From assembly GCF_030272615.1 (NCBI RefSeq), contig NC_081405.1, forward strand, positions 473,732,008 through 473,796,007: 64,000 nt of DNA, read 5' to 3'. The DNA is from Cryptomeria japonica (Eukaryota > Streptophyta > Pinopsida > Cupressales > Cupressaceae). Position numbers and translations under genes: made by a program. Below, piece after piece: positions 11,318 through 23,852 of this stretch. The number at the start of each line of letters is the position of its first letter. The first letter of the stretch is position 1. Below the pieces are notes generated by a model, which had not been told where the DNA came from, did not search any database, and saw nothing but the letters and a program-made list of their open reading frames with translations.

Positions 11318-12517
11318 TGTAATACCCTAAAAATGGTCATCTAAACCATGGGCCCCTAATCTCGACAACATCACCAAAGGCAATTAAATCAATCTTGAGC
11401 ACATTATTAATTCTTTAATCATCAAATGTCACATGGCAAATCAATAACTCAATATTAATTAAATATTTATTTAATTAATTGAATCATTCCAAGAAAATCA
11501 TTTTAATCAATTATCCTATTTTAATTTATTAAATATCTTAGCATATTTAATTAATTAATAAATTTGTCATTTAATCATAAAAAAAGGAATTAATTTATCA
11601 CAAAAGAGGAATTAGTCACAAAGAAAGAGTTAAATTGAAAATAAAATAAAATAATTGAATTGAAAGAGAAATCAAATTTGAGATATTATTTCTTTCTTCT
11701 AAATTGAGAACTTGAAATTAGAAAAGCAATTAAAAGGAATTTAATCATTCTCTAAAATTAGAACTCAAAGCTTTTGAGAAAAAGAAGTTCAATTGCTTTG
11801 ACAAGACTCTTTTCTTGAATAAACCAAAGAAATCACATGGAATTGCCTATTTTTATCTCAAGTGCATGGAATTAATTGAATTATATCTCTAATGCAAACT
11901 CAAACTTATAATCTGAAATGCATTTCAATTAAACTATAATTGGAATCTATCTCAAGGTTAACTGAATCTGATTTCTCAATTATTTCAATTAATCCTAAAT
12001 TGTGATTTTTCTTTATCTCTCTTGTGATTCTCTATAAATTCAGCCTTCATCTCTCATTCAAAACACCCCCAAGATTTATTTTTATTATAAAGTTTTTTCT
12101 CTAGAGTCATTGAAGATATTGTGCTTGCTTTTTGAAATTATTGCATCTTAGTTTAATTTCTTTTTGCATATTTCATGATTGCTTGAATCTTTCATCCATC
12201 TTGCATCCATTTAGCTTAATATCACTCTCATATAGATTAAATCCTTCGTCTCAGTGTAGTCTAGTCATTGGTATTGCTTATACAAATCTGAGAGCAATCT
12301 TATACTCGCATCTTTTTTAAGGCAATGGGTCGATTTGTAATGGTTTTATTATTCATGATTATATCTGTCTAACCATACATGTAATGACTTAATTGAAGTG
12401 TTGTGTCTTGCAGCTTACAGATACTTATTTCACTTTTTCACACACACAATACAACCTCCTTTTTTAAAATTGTGAAATGACCTCTTATCTATCTACAACT
12501 AAGGTTGGGAGGTGTCA
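11318..12517 (+). repeat. Probable solo or truncated gypsy LTR, plus orientation
   Basis: Starts with TGTAATACCC at 11318, a common gypsy LTR start, and has a TATA-like CTCTATAAATTCAG near 12029. Its downstream part (12226-12415) matches the inverted fragment at 10290-10475. The end is uncertain; GGGAGGTGTCA at about 12517 is the best candidate. No gag follows and no target duplication was found. Confidence 0.45.
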
Positions 12518-13129
12518 CCCATCAAACAACTTGTCACATGGTGATTAAAATTAAATTTTTTAAGATTCAACAAAAACTTAGTCATAGTATCCCTAGTAGC
12601 TGATCTAAAAAGAAATCATTTGTTATTAGAACTATATCAAATTCCTCTTTAAAATATAACTTATATGCAACCTAAAAAATATCAATATTTTTTAGGTAAT
12701 AATAAATATTGTTATTTCAAAAATTTTAAATGATCATAAAACTTTTTAACAATCCTTCACATTTCATGATAAAATGCAAGGTATTCATGGTGCTCACCTT
12801 TATTATGCTGAGAGGCATTTCTATATAATCTCTACACATCCATGGAAGAAAAAAGAAATTATTGGTATTCTAACAATTACAAATCATAACTATATTATTA
12901 TTAGTTAAAGATGTATAATATGTCAGTCAGTTATGGAGAGAGCCACAACTCAAAGAATTTGAAAGGGCAAGTAGCAATGGTTTGGTAGGTTATAAAAGGA
13001 ACCCCAATGGTATCATTTATTATTTCTTTTGCAGTTGAAACATTGGTCACCTACAACGTGGAAGCAAATTTGATTTTGCAATGAGAGTGCAAAATCTTCA
13101 AAGAAATACCCATTGGAATAATGATCATA
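12518..13129. other. AT-rich non-coding stretch
   Basis: I see no gene, repeat border or RNA gene here. It directly follows the LRR relic on the minus strand and may include its decayed 3' part. Confidence 0.3.
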
Positions 13130-13645
13130 CTATTCATGTGAATTTTGGCTTGGATCTGAGTCACATGGATCAAGAGTCAATCGTTCAACAACATACAAAT
13201 TTTTGAATTCTTTCGGTAGTTGAGTGCAACAATTCAAATGGAGATATAAAAGAGATGCTAGAAGATAACATTCCTTTGGAAGTTTGACTGATGTAAAATA
13301 GAGTTTGCAAAGAAAGTCTTTCAAACAATTGGCAATCTAGATCTGGTAGTTCTAAAAGATTACTTTTAGACTCCATGGAAGCTATGTGCAAAAAAAAACA
13401 TCAAAATAGAATAAGTTAACAACTTCCAAAATTAAGTATATATATTTACAAATTGCAAATTCTATATATAAATTTATTTCATTTTTCTTATTTAAATAAT
13501 TCTCCCTTACCTAATGCAAATTCATACTGTCCTCCAGCCTATTGAAGAAAACCATGAGCTTCTACAGTTTGGAAAGATCTTTAAAAGGAAATTATATCAA
13601 ATTTCCAATACTGAGATATCTCAATTTTTTCAAAGCTCTTAAAAA
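13130..13645 (-). pseudogene. Leucine-rich-repeat (NLR-type) pseudogene fragment
   Basis: Minus-strand LRR text in two exon-like blocks. Block 1 (about 13645-13511) reads LRALKKLRYLSIGNL with stops and a frame change. Block 2 (13381-13130) reads SNLLELPDLDC, then in another frame LLYLHLNCCTQLPKEFKNL and ERLTLD, the Leu/Pro/Cys spacing of plant NLR repeats. Between them lies a 129-bp intron-like gap (13510-13382) with donor TTAG|GTAAGG and a T-rich acceptor TTTGCACATAG|C. Joining the blocks gives an open junction. No TIR, NB-ARC or start is visible. This is the only trace of a host gene in the window, and it is broken. Confidence 0.45.
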
Positions 13646-15056
13646 TATGGAGAATGATCATAAGTACATCTTAATTTGTATATTGTAATTTAAATTTTAG
13701 TTAAAATAAGCTACATTTGAGGTTTTGAGGTTAGTATTGTTTGTAAGTATAAAAGAGTTGATTAAAATATTTTAATTGAAAATATGAAGTTAATTATTAT
13801 TTTTTTATATGATCTATATGGAAATGTGTATTTTATTTATGTTAAAAACATAACACGTTATCTCTTTCATCTTATAACATTTCTATATAAGATTATTATT
13901 GACTTTTTTTCTTTTTGCTAAGTGATTGTTTCCACCATAGAATGTTTTTTCTTATTTAAGGAAAGGGCCATGATCCCTCACAAAGAAAGACATGCAATAA
14001 CATATTTGAGTTGGAACATAACAACAACTGGCATCACACAACCTATTCACCAACAAATTATAGTCACCTACGATTTGTCCTGACTTAGGCCTCACTTTGG
14101 TATTCATCTTCTAAGGCCTGATTGAAGCATTGATTATGCTCACACCAACTATCAAACACAACTTTAATTCACTATCTGCACTATCTCCCCTTGATCCTGG
14201 AGCCCTAATTTCTAGGACCATGGAACCCAGTGCCATGGTCCTCTCAAAAAGGGCCCATCTTGGGGCCTCATAACGGTCACCTAATTTGGGCGAGGATCTA
14301 GATCTCGTGTTGGCTCATGTTGGAAATTCAATTTGTTTTTTGACTAGCATGTATACAATGGAGGTCTACCCCTCTCATTTTAAAGATAACACTCACAAAT
14401 TTGAATTCATGATTGAGATCCTACATTCAAGTGAGAAAGGAATCAATCTTCTATCAAGCATTGGAGAATAAGTGAAGTCAAGATTCAAGCATTGGAGATG
14501 ACATTCTTGTTCTATGTTTTATTAAAGACTATCTACATGAAACCCTAATTCCTTATGAAGACAAACAAAAATTCATTAAAGGTATATCATTAGGATCTTT
14601 ATGAGCACTTAAATATGACACTTTTAATCATAATTTATGCTTGAAAACTTTGAATATTTCATTAATTAATGTGTTTGGCAGAAAACTATATGCATGCATA
14701 TTTATTTCTTTTGCTCTTATACTCTGCTAATTAGAGAATATATTAGAAACAATATTTTGTGTTAAATGTATTACTTTTATGACTGATTAATGAAGAAACA
14801 ACCAATCTTTAGGATTTTTGCTATTATATTTCATCTTATAATTCTTGGATATGTTTCAGATATATTTGGAAGTTATTGCAAGACATGGAGTATCAACTTC
14901 TTATTCAACAACATAGAATGCTTGGTCACTCCAAATCGCTCTAGCTATATGAAACCTCCATTTTCTCCAAGTCAACTTTCATCAGCTATTCTATGGAACT
15001 TCAAGTTTCATTTGAATAATAAATGCATTTGTAAAGTTTTCTACAGTTTAAGTTAG
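13646..15056. other. Non-coding, AT-rich; one perfect hairpin
   Basis: Short open frames at 14286-14471 and 14790-15056 lack recognisable motifs and I do not call them genes. A perfect 9-bp inverted repeat GGACCATGG / CCATGGTCC (14215-14223, 14233-14241) has a 9-nt loop. The right part may already be the start of element A's 5' LTR. Confidence 0.3.
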
Positions 15057-15125
15057 TAGTTGTTACTCATTTAGGCGAGTAACATTGTATTTGAATTCAA
15101 ATAAGGATATATATATATATATATA
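15057..15125 (+). repeat. Possible left part of element A 5' LTR, ending in (AT)n
   Basis: Contains a small inverted repeat GTTACTC / GAGTAAC and then an (AT)n run into which copia element 1 inserted. The same AT run resumes at 22834, so the two flanks were once joined. Confidence 0.35.
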
Positions 15126-16615
15126 TGATAGTTCTGATACTTAATATAAGTACATATCCAATAGCCAACAAGATGAGAGGGGGCGGGGATGAATCATACA
15201 AACTTAATCAACCATAAAACATCAGATTCAACCTTGGTAACACATATATCAGTCATATAACCAAAAATTGTCAAACATGCAAACTCAAAAGCATATGAAC
15301 AATATAAACCTCATAACACTAGATTTAACGTGGAAACCCAAATAGGGAAAAACCACTGTGGGATTTCGGACCCACTAAGAAATATACTCTTCTAGAGTAT
15401 GCTCGGTTAAAAGCAAATCTTGTTAAAGATTACAAACACATTGCTAGATGTGACCCAGTTAAGGGATTTCCCTTAGATCTGTTAGGATCTTCACTTTGTT
15501 AGAAGTGACCTTGTCAAAGGATTTCAAACACTCAATCAGAATGTCACCTTGCTAGAGGATTTACATATAAGACTGTTAAGTCCACTTGGTTAAGAGATTT
15601 CCTATCACTTTCACAAAATAATAGTAATACAAATCTATCTGCAACTTCACATCTAAAATGCTAAAGCAGATTCCTATTTGTTCAATACAATCTAGACATA
15701 GAACTAATCTTGTCTATCTGCTGGGCATCAATACTCTGTTATTCTAATAGGTCTTCAAGCTTCTATTCTCGATAATCACTATGTAGCATCCCTGTGCATA
15801 CACTTGCCTGCATACATTGTTTATCAACAGTTTCCTATTTATAAACAATCTTCTAACCGCTTAATCTCATTGATCACATTTCCCATGATCAATCATAGCC
15901 ATCAGATCTTCAATCTTGTCCAGGTTTAATGTATCTTTCGATCTGAAAATGTTTTACCCCGCCTTGGAACTTGTGTTAGGGTAATGCGGTTCAATTTGTG
16001 TTGTAGATCTTCTTGCCGACTTTCCATTGCCTTAGATTCATTAACAAACTACTTCCATGGCTTACCAATCATTGATCTGCTCCAACTCATCAGCATCATT
16101 CATTAAATATCACATGTAAACATTTAATGCATTCTGTTATAGCTCGGTTACAACTTGGTGAATACTAAACTTCACTCGGTAGACATTTTGCCTTCATTAA
16201 CCGATAGTGATAACCTTAGGGTTTACCGACTAGGTTCTTTGTTTGATAACATAGTATAGTATTAACCTTTACATTTTACAACATATGTATGTTGTTAAAA
16301 CAATCTAAAACATCAAGATCTCATCATTGTCTGACTCGGTAGAGTTGTCCATTGAATAACTTATCCCCTTATTCATCATATTCTTTCCTGTGTCTTTACC
16401 AACTTCTTTATAATCTTCATATCATACTTCTCAAGATATGGCAACATCATACTGAATTAGAAAATCAATTTCTTGACATCAATGACAAAATAATAATATC
16501 AAGATAGTAAAACATCTTTAATCAGTTATGTCCATAATCATCAACAACCTTCTCAATATCCTTATTCAAATGTCAACAATCTTTCATTGTATGTTATAAT
16601 GCAATATTGCCAACA
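15126..16615 (-). repeat. Copia 1 left (3') LTR
   Basis: 1,490 bp, TGATAGTTCTG...TTGCCAACA on the plus strand, next to the polypurine tract. It contains four or so ~55-bp degenerate tandem units ending in GGATTT words near 15420-15610, and many CTCGGTA/ACCGA words. Confidence 0.9.
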
Positions 16616-16627
16616 ATCTCCCCCTTT
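16616..16627 (-). other. Copia 1 polypurine tract
   Basis: Minus-strand CCAAAGGGGGAGAT abuts the LTR start TGTTGG. Related tracts lie further in at 16701-16710, 16800-16809 and 16818-16830. Confidence 0.75.
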
Positions 16628-17083
16628 GGCATTGATGGAAAAACTAATTGATTTGACCTTTAAAAGATTCAGATTGCTGTGATTCTGAAATGCTGAAAGG
16701 GTCTCCCCCATACATTAGACTTCTCTTCTGTTTTCAGTCTTTATTTCAATCTATAGTCTTCTTTCAGTCTTCTTAGGTCTTCTACCCCTTTGGTAGATCT
16801 TCTCCCCCATAATAGTCTTCTCCCCCTTTGACAATAATGCCAAAAATAATAGAACTAAAACATAATTTATTTCTGTAAGAAGTTATTTCCTGCTGTTGTG
16901 TATCAACTAAGTCTCGGTCAGAGTATTTGTCTTCAATTCTTGTTCCCTGTATCATTCTCTGTATTATTCCAGTATTAATTCTAGTACACTTTCAAAAAAA
17001 CATTCTGAAGTGTATCACTCCAACATCAACTCCCCAAAAGATATTCAATAGAGTCATTGAATTGATGCTTTCACCGAACTCGG
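16628..17083 (-). other. Copia 1 3' untranslated spacer with extra polypurine tracts
   Basis: No coding. Holds at least three further C5-containing runs (G5 on the minus strand), one of which (16818-16842) repeats the motif GGCATTATTGTCAAAGGGGG of the true tract region. Confidence 0.6.
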
Positions 17084-20000
17084 TCAGTGAGTAGAAGATA
17101 GGGGTAGGACCCCTAACTTACTTCTGAGATATTCAAAAGTGTCCTTTGGTAATGGCTTGGTCAAGATATCTACTATTTGCTCCTTTGTGTTAACATATTC
17201 CAACACCACTTTCTTCTCTTGAGCTTCTTCTCTAAGATAATGATATTTGATAGATATGTGCTTTGTCTTAGAGTGCATAACAGGATTCTTTGAAATATTA
17301 ATGGCACTAGTATTGTCATAGAATATAGTTACTGGCTCGGTAACTTTCTCATTTATACCTTCCAATAGTTGTTTGATCCATGCAATGTTGGTACAATTCA
17401 GTGCTGCAGCAACGTATTCAGCTTCTGCTATTAACTGAGAAACACATCCTTGTTTCTTGCTAAGCCAACTCACTAGTCTTTCTCCTAAGAAGAAAGCTCC
17501 TCCACTTGTGCTTTTCCTATCATCAATGTTGCCTGCCCAATCAGCATCAGTATAAACTTTTAAATCAAAATCATTTCCTTTCTGATCTACTAAGCCATAC
17601 TCTTCAGTGCCTTTTAAGTATCTGAAAATTCTTTTGATTGCTATCATGTGTATTTCCTTAGGATCTGCAGAGAATCTTGCAACAATACCTACTGCATGTG
17701 CTATATTTGGCCTGCTGTGAACAACATATTGCAACTTTCCAATCATGGATCGGTAGAGTGTATCAGCAATAGATGTAGATTCCTCATTCTTTGATAGTTT
17801 ACAGTTGGTAGTCATAGGAGTACTTACTGGTTTTGAATCCTCCATTCCAAATTTCTTCAAGATTTCCTTTATGTACCTGGATTGGGTAATGAAAATCTCA
17901 TTTTTTATTTGCAGTATCTGTAAACATATAAAATACTTTATCTCACCGATTAATGACATCTCAAATTCTTTGCTCATTTCATTTCCAAAGTTCTTGCATA
18001 AAGAGTCATTTCCACAAAATATAATATCATCAACAAATATGGTTGAGATTAGTATTCCATTTTCATCATTCTTCATGTACATGTTGTTGTTCTCACTTGT
18101 CCTTATAAAACCAATCTTAATCAAATAAGAGTGCAATCTTTCATACCATGCTCTTAGTGCTTGTTTCAGACCATATAAAGTTTTGTTCAATTTGCATACC
18201 TGATCTTTATTATTGTCTTCAACAAATTCTTCAAGTTGTTCAATGAAAACTTCTTCTTCTAATATTCCATTCAGAAATGTAGATTTGACATCCATTTGAT
18301 ATACCTTAAAGTTCTTGAAAGAAGCATATACCAACAATGTTCTTACTCCTTCAAGTCTAGCAACAGGTGCAAAAGTCTCACCATAATCAATTCCTTCTTC
18401 TTGTGCTTGCAAACTAGTCTTGCTTTGTTCCGAACGACCTCACCTTTTTCATTTAGCTTGTTTCTGAAGATCCACTTTGTACCAATTGCATTTTTGTCCT
18501 TCGATCTTGGGACTAGTGTCCATGTGTCATTCTTCTTGATTTGATCAACCTCTTCTGTCATAGCATTTATCCAATCTTCACTGTTAAATGCCTCTTTCAC
18601 TATTCTCGATTCAAATTCAGATATCAAACATGTGTTCTCTCTCAGCTTGTTCCTTATCATCACTGGATCATCCTTATCTCCTATAATCTGACTTGGTGCA
18701 TGGTGTCTTCTGACATACTTGGCTAATATAGGCTTGATAGGCTCTGTATGATCTTCTTCATCACTTGGTAACTAGATATTTTCTTCATTTTCTTCAATAG
18801 TTATCTCGGTATAACTTCTCGGTTGCACATAGCCAAATTCATCATAGTCTTCTAGTTCTTTGGAATTTCCTTCATCATTTTTTTCTGCAAATTCATCAAT
18901 TTTCACATTTGCACTTTCTACTATTTTGTTAGATGATTTGATCAGACATTTAAATGCTTTGCTTCTGGAAGAATATCCTAGAAATGTTCCTTCTTCACTT
19001 TTCTGATCAAACTTGCCATTTCTATCATCTTTATGAACATAGCATTTACTTCCAAAGATTTTAAAATAACTTACATTGGGTTTCTTGCCATACCAGATTT
19101 CATAAGGTGTCTTCAAAGTACCTTTCTTCAATTGAAATCGGTTCAAAGTGTAAACAGCTGTGCTTATTGCTTCTCTCCAAAATGTTTGTGGAACCTTCTT
19201 CTCAATCATCAATGTTCTAGCACAATCCACAATAGATCTGTTTCTTCTTTCAGCTATTCCATTCTGCTATGGAGTTCTTGGTGTAGAGACTTGTCTTTTA
19301 ATACCATGATCATTGCAAAATAGGTTGAACTCATCAGATGTGAACTCTCCTCCTCTATCTGATCTAAGACATTTCAGTTGTCTTCCTATTTCATTTTCAA
19401 CTCTAGCCTTGTACCATTTAAACATTTGAAAAGCTTCTGATTTTTCTTTTAAAAACATTACTGACATCATCCTTGAATGATCATCCACAAATAATATGAA
19501 ATACTTATCACCATAATAACTTTGAACTTTCATAGGACCACAAAGATTAGTGTGCACAAGATCTAAAATTCCCTTAGAAGTGTAGGACTTACTTGTAAAG
19601 CTTGATCTTATCATCTTACCCATCCAGCATCCTTGGCACATAACATTCTCAGGTTTTTCAAGACTCGGTAGACCTCTTACTTTGTGCTTCTTACTTATTT
19701 TGATCTAATTATCAAAATTAACATGACAAAACCTTTTATGCCATAACCAGGTATCATCAATCTTTGCATGCAAACACTTATTGTGAGTTGAGTCAAGGTG
19801 AAATGTATTACCTTTTGTTTGTGTCCCCGTAGTAGCTAACTTTCCTATCTTGTCATGAACTTTGACAATTCCTTTCTGAAATTATATTCGGTAACCTATG
19901 TTGTTTAGCTATGCTACACTCAACAAATTGTATTTCAAACCTTCAACCCAATAACCATCATTGCATCTTGCATTATCAAGAAGTGTTATGGATCCTTTAC

Positions 20001-21261
20001 CTCTTACCGGACATGGTGCATCATTACCAAATCTAACATAGCCTCCATCATAATCTTCTAACATAACAAACTTGTGTTTATCTCCTGTCATATGATGTGA
20101 GCATCCATTATCTATAATCCAAGAATCATTAGTGTTTATGTGAGATATTCGGGCTTTTTCTTCATACCTTTCTGCATCTGATCCATCCTTGATAGCCACA
20201 TAAACAACTTCCTCTGTATCAGTCTCATCTGATTTATCATCGTTAGATTCCTCATCAACAATTAAGCATGTCTTTCTATCTCTTCTTCTGAAGTCTCGGT
20301 GTCCTCTATTATGATTATCTTTTTGTCTGTCATCTTGGTAATCTCTCTTTTCAGTGAAATCTTTGTCAGGACAGTTAGAAGCCATATGTCCAATCTTATC
20401 ACAATTGAAACATTTCATAGGTAGTTTTCCTTTATACTTACCTTTGTCTCTCGGTAACCTTTTGGCCAATAGTGCTTCAAACTCTTCTTGCTTTCTGATT
20501 TCTTCATACAGTTTGTGTACCTCCTCCATGTTCTTCTGAAATCTTTCACTTGCTCCACTGTGATCTTCTTCAGAGTACTTATACTTTCTTTCATTGTAAT
20601 CATTAGATTCATTCAGATGAAAAGAACTAAATGCAGATTCAACTTTATTTACCGATGACCCACTGTTATCAAAATTACTTAACTCAAATGCATGTAGCTT
20701 ACCAATAGTAGCATCCAAGGAAACTAGCATATTAGGTACAGACCTCAATTCATTGATTGTAGAGACTTAGATTGCATAGGCAGGTAGAAGGGTTCTTAAC
20801 AACTTACTTGTCACATCCTTTTCTTCAATAGTTCCTCCTGCTCCTTTGATTTGATTTACAATCTCCTTTAGTCTTGTACTATACTGGGTTATGTTCTCAC
20901 CTTCATTCATCCTCATAGATTCAAGTTGTCCTCTTAAACTATCTACTTTTGCTCTTTGAACATGTTCATCTCCTCCATATACAGATATGAGCTTAGTCCA
21001 CATTGCCTTTGCATCAGTACATCCTTCTAGATCATTAAACTCAGAATCGGTCAATGCAGATGTTATTTCAATCATTCCTTGAATATGTTTTTGCTTCGCC
21101 TTTATCTCTTCCATAGTCAATGGATAGGTGCTTGGTGCAACAAAATCATTCTCCAGATAGTATATAGCATATTCTCCAACTCCTGATAGATGTAGCTTCA
21201 TCCTTTTCTGCCATGTAGAGAAACTTGACTTATTCAGCTTAGGTGCATCCCTCTTATACAT
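17084..21261 (-). pseudogene. Copia 1 Gag-Pol polyprotein (broken)
   Basis: Order from 21261 leftward: Gag (UBN2-like, MYKRDAPKLNKSSFSTW), CCHC knuckle CFNCDKIGHMASNC near 20390, protease WIIDNGCSHHMT (D-N-G where D-S/T-G is usual), GAG_pre-integrase, integrase core (VDDHSRM, SDRGGEF, STPRTP before a stop), RT (KSTFLNG, FVDDIIF) and RNase H ending at the TAG at 17084. Internal stops are at 20767 (TAA), 19909, 19705, 19267 and 18772 (all TAG), plus one frameshift between 18412 and 18343. At 19267 the stop replaces the first Gln of the conserved TPQQNG. Residue DNG in the protease suggests loss of activity even without the stops. Confidence 0.9.
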
Positions 21262-21311
21262 CTTTGGATCTTTAACTCAAGTGCCTTTAAACTTTCCTTT
21301 TAGAGTCCAAA

Positions 21312-21323
21312 GCTCTTATACCA
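21312..21323 (-). other. Copia 1 primer binding site, initiator tRNA-Met type
   Basis: Minus-strand TGGTATAAGAGC differs from the usual TGGTATCAGAGC by one base and lies 2 nt inside the right LTR. Confidence 0.85.
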
Positions 21324-21325
21324 AT

Positions 21326-22831
21326 TGATAGTTCTGATACTTAATATAAGTATAGATCCAATAGCCAACAAGATGAGAGTGGGGGGGTGAATCATACAAA
21401 CTTAATCAACCATAAAACATCAGATTCAACCTCGATAACACATATATCAGTCATATAACCAAAAACTATCAAACATGCAAACTCAAAAGCATATGAACAA
21501 TATAAACCTCATAACACCAGATTTAATGTGGAAACCCAAATAGGGAAAAACCACTATGGGATTTCGGACCCACTAAGAAATATACTCTTTTAGAGTATGC
21601 TCAGTTAAAAGCAAATCCTGTTAAAGATTACAAACACATTGCTAGATGTGACCTGGTTAAGGAATTTCCCTCAGATCTGTTAGGATCTTCACTTTGTTAG
21701 AAGTGACCTTGTCAAACGATTTCAAACACTCAATCAAAATGTCACCTTGCTAGAGGATTTACATATATGACTGTTAAGTCCACTCGGTTAAGAGATTTCC
21801 TGTCACTCTCACAAAATAACAGTAATACAAATCTATCTGCAACTTCACATCTAAAATGCTAAAGCAGATTCCTATTTGTTTAATACAATCTAGACATAGA
21901 ACTAATCTTGTCTATCTACTGGGCATCAATACTCTGTTATTCTAATAGGTCTTCAAGCTTCTGTGCTCGATAATCACTATGTAGCATCCCTGTGCATACA
22001 CTTGCCCACATACATTGTTTATCAATAGTTTCCTATTTATAAAAAATCTTCTAACCACTTAATCTCATTGATCACATTTCCCATGATCAATCATAGCCAT
22101 CAAATCTTCAATCTTTTCCAGGTTCAATGTATCTTTCGATCTGAAAACATTTTACCCCACCGTGGAACTTGCATATTCACCTTGGAACTTGTGTTAGGGT
22201 AATGCGGTTCAATCTGAGCTGTAGATATTCTTGCCAAATTTCCATTGCCTTAGATTCATTAACAAACTACTTCCACGGCTTACCAATCATTGATCCGCTC
22301 CAGCTCATCAGCATCATTCATTAAATATCACATGTAAAAATTTAATGCATTCTATTATAGCTCGGTTACAAGTCGGTGAGTACTAAACTTCACTCGGTAG
22401 ACATTCTACCTTCATTAACCGATAGCGATAACCTTAGGGTTTACCGACTAGGTTCTTTGCTTGATAACATAGTATAGTATTAACCTTTACATTTTACAAC
22501 ATATGTATGATGTTAAAACAATCTAAAACATCAAGATCTCATCATTGTCTGACTCGGTAGAGTTGCCCATTGAATAACTTATCCCCTTAGTCATCAAATT
22601 CTTTCCTGTGTCTTTACCGACTTCTTTATAATCTTCATATCATACTTCTCAAGATATGGCAACATCATACTGAATTAGAAAATCAATTTCTTGACATCAA
22701 TGACAAAATAATAATATCAAGATAGTAAAACATCTTTAATCAGTTATGTCCATAATCATCAACAACCTTCTCAATATCCTTATTGAAATGTCAACAATCT
22801 TTCATTGTTTGTTATAATGCAATATTGCCAA

Positions 22832-22833
<2 letters not shown>
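21326..22833 (-). repeat. Copia 1 right (5') LTR
   Basis: 1,508 bp, same ends as the left copy. The difference includes a small extra segment near 22163-22183 that repeats CTTGGAACTTG. Confidence 0.9.

Positions 22834-22868
<35 letters not shown>
22834..22868. repeat. (AT)n microsatellite, right flank of copia 1
   Basis: Uninterrupted TA repeat, continuous with that at 15108-15125 before the copia insertion. Confidence 0.8.
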
Positions 22869-22870
<2 letters not shown>

Positions 22871-23765
22871 ATAGCTTTCAATAGAAAGCTAGTTAGTTAG
22901 CTATTCCATAAGTTGGTCATCAATTTCAGAATCTCACTTCTTGTAATTTCAAATTTTGTTTTATTCAATCCCAAGAGCCAATTGCAATAAAAATTTGAAG
23001 TTGATTTGGAATATATATGGTCACAAATCCCACCAGAGGAAGAGTAGAGCATGCTCAACTGAAGGGAGGTGATCCTAAGTTCATTCTTTGTTTTTATTTA
23101 GATCTCGCATGTTTGATTTAATCATGTTCTTTCCTATATGTTCATGTTAATTCTGCAAACTCAAAATCAATTGTAATCCATAAACTTCATTCTTGAGTTA
23201 ATTTAATAGTTTTCTAAGATAGATCGGTTTGTTCATATAGGTTCATATTCACATTTTATTAGTTTAATTCAGATTTATCAATTGTTGCATTCTAGTTTCA
23301 TATTGATTTTTGTTAGAGTAGATGACAATGGTGATTAAAGTTGTGATTAGATGGAAGCTTTGTTAAACTTGTTCATGGAATTCAGTTTGCTTTAAATGTT
23401 TTGTAGAATAGATTTCTAATTTTCTACAAGCATAAAATAGATTTCATTTCCCAACAAGTAGAATAGAATTGGAAATTGTGTTGTAGTTTAAATATGATTT
23501 ATATTTTACTAGAAGAACCAGAGTCTTTCTTATAATAGATTTATTATATTCAGTTTCAGTTTTAGAAATGTGTCATTAGGCTAGGATTTAGTTCTTAGAA
23601 AGAGATCTTGAGAGCTCCCAACATAACATGACTGAATCATGTCACTGTTCTTAGTGTAAAACCCCCCAACATAAATTCACTCTTTTTATGTATATCTCTA
23701 AGATACACTTGGTTCGAAAATGAGAAATTAAACGATGCAAGTTGTGACATCCATGACCTTGCACA
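22869..23765 (+). repeat. Element A 5' LTR, 3' part
   Basis: Non-coding, ends ..TTGCACA at 23765, 7 nt before the primer site. Contains a polyadenylation-like CAATAAAAATTT near 22984. The start cannot be fixed because the matching 3' LTR is not seen. Confidence 0.45.
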
Positions 23766-23772
23766 TAATTTT

Positions 23773-23790
23773 TGGTGTTTTTGTCGAGGA
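23773..23790 (+). other. Element A primer binding site, decayed tRNA-Asp type
   Basis: TGGTGTTTTTGTCGAGGA matches TGGCGCCGTTGCCGGGGA at 12 of 18; five of the six changes are transitions. Position between LTR-like sequence and the gag ATG supports it. Confidence 0.55.
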
Positions 23791-23852
23791 ACTAAAAGAT
23801 TTGGCTACCAATTTTGAAGCCTTAGTGTTGTAAGGAAAGAGAAAAGTTGTCG

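Larger units (their letters stand above)
15126..22833 (-). mobile_element. Ty1/copia element 1 (full-length, degenerate)
   Basis: 7.7-kb minus-strand copia element with both LTRs, primer site, polypurine tract and a complete gag-pro-int-RT-RNaseH order. It inserted into an (AT)n run; the flanking 5-mers are atata and aaata, close to a target duplication. LTRs look about 95% alike by eye. Repeated CTCGGTA/ACCGA words in the LTRs and extra polypurine tracts recall Sireviruses. Confidence 0.9.

Noticed and set aside
14790-15056. 88-residue open frame with a hydrophobic N-terminus
   Set aside because: No homologous motif, no promoter or splice context, and AT-rich flanks; length is within chance.
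23700-23790. tRNA gene near GGTTCGAAAATG at 23711
   Set aside because: Only a B-box-like word; no A box at the right distance. The neighbouring primer site of element A explains the region better.
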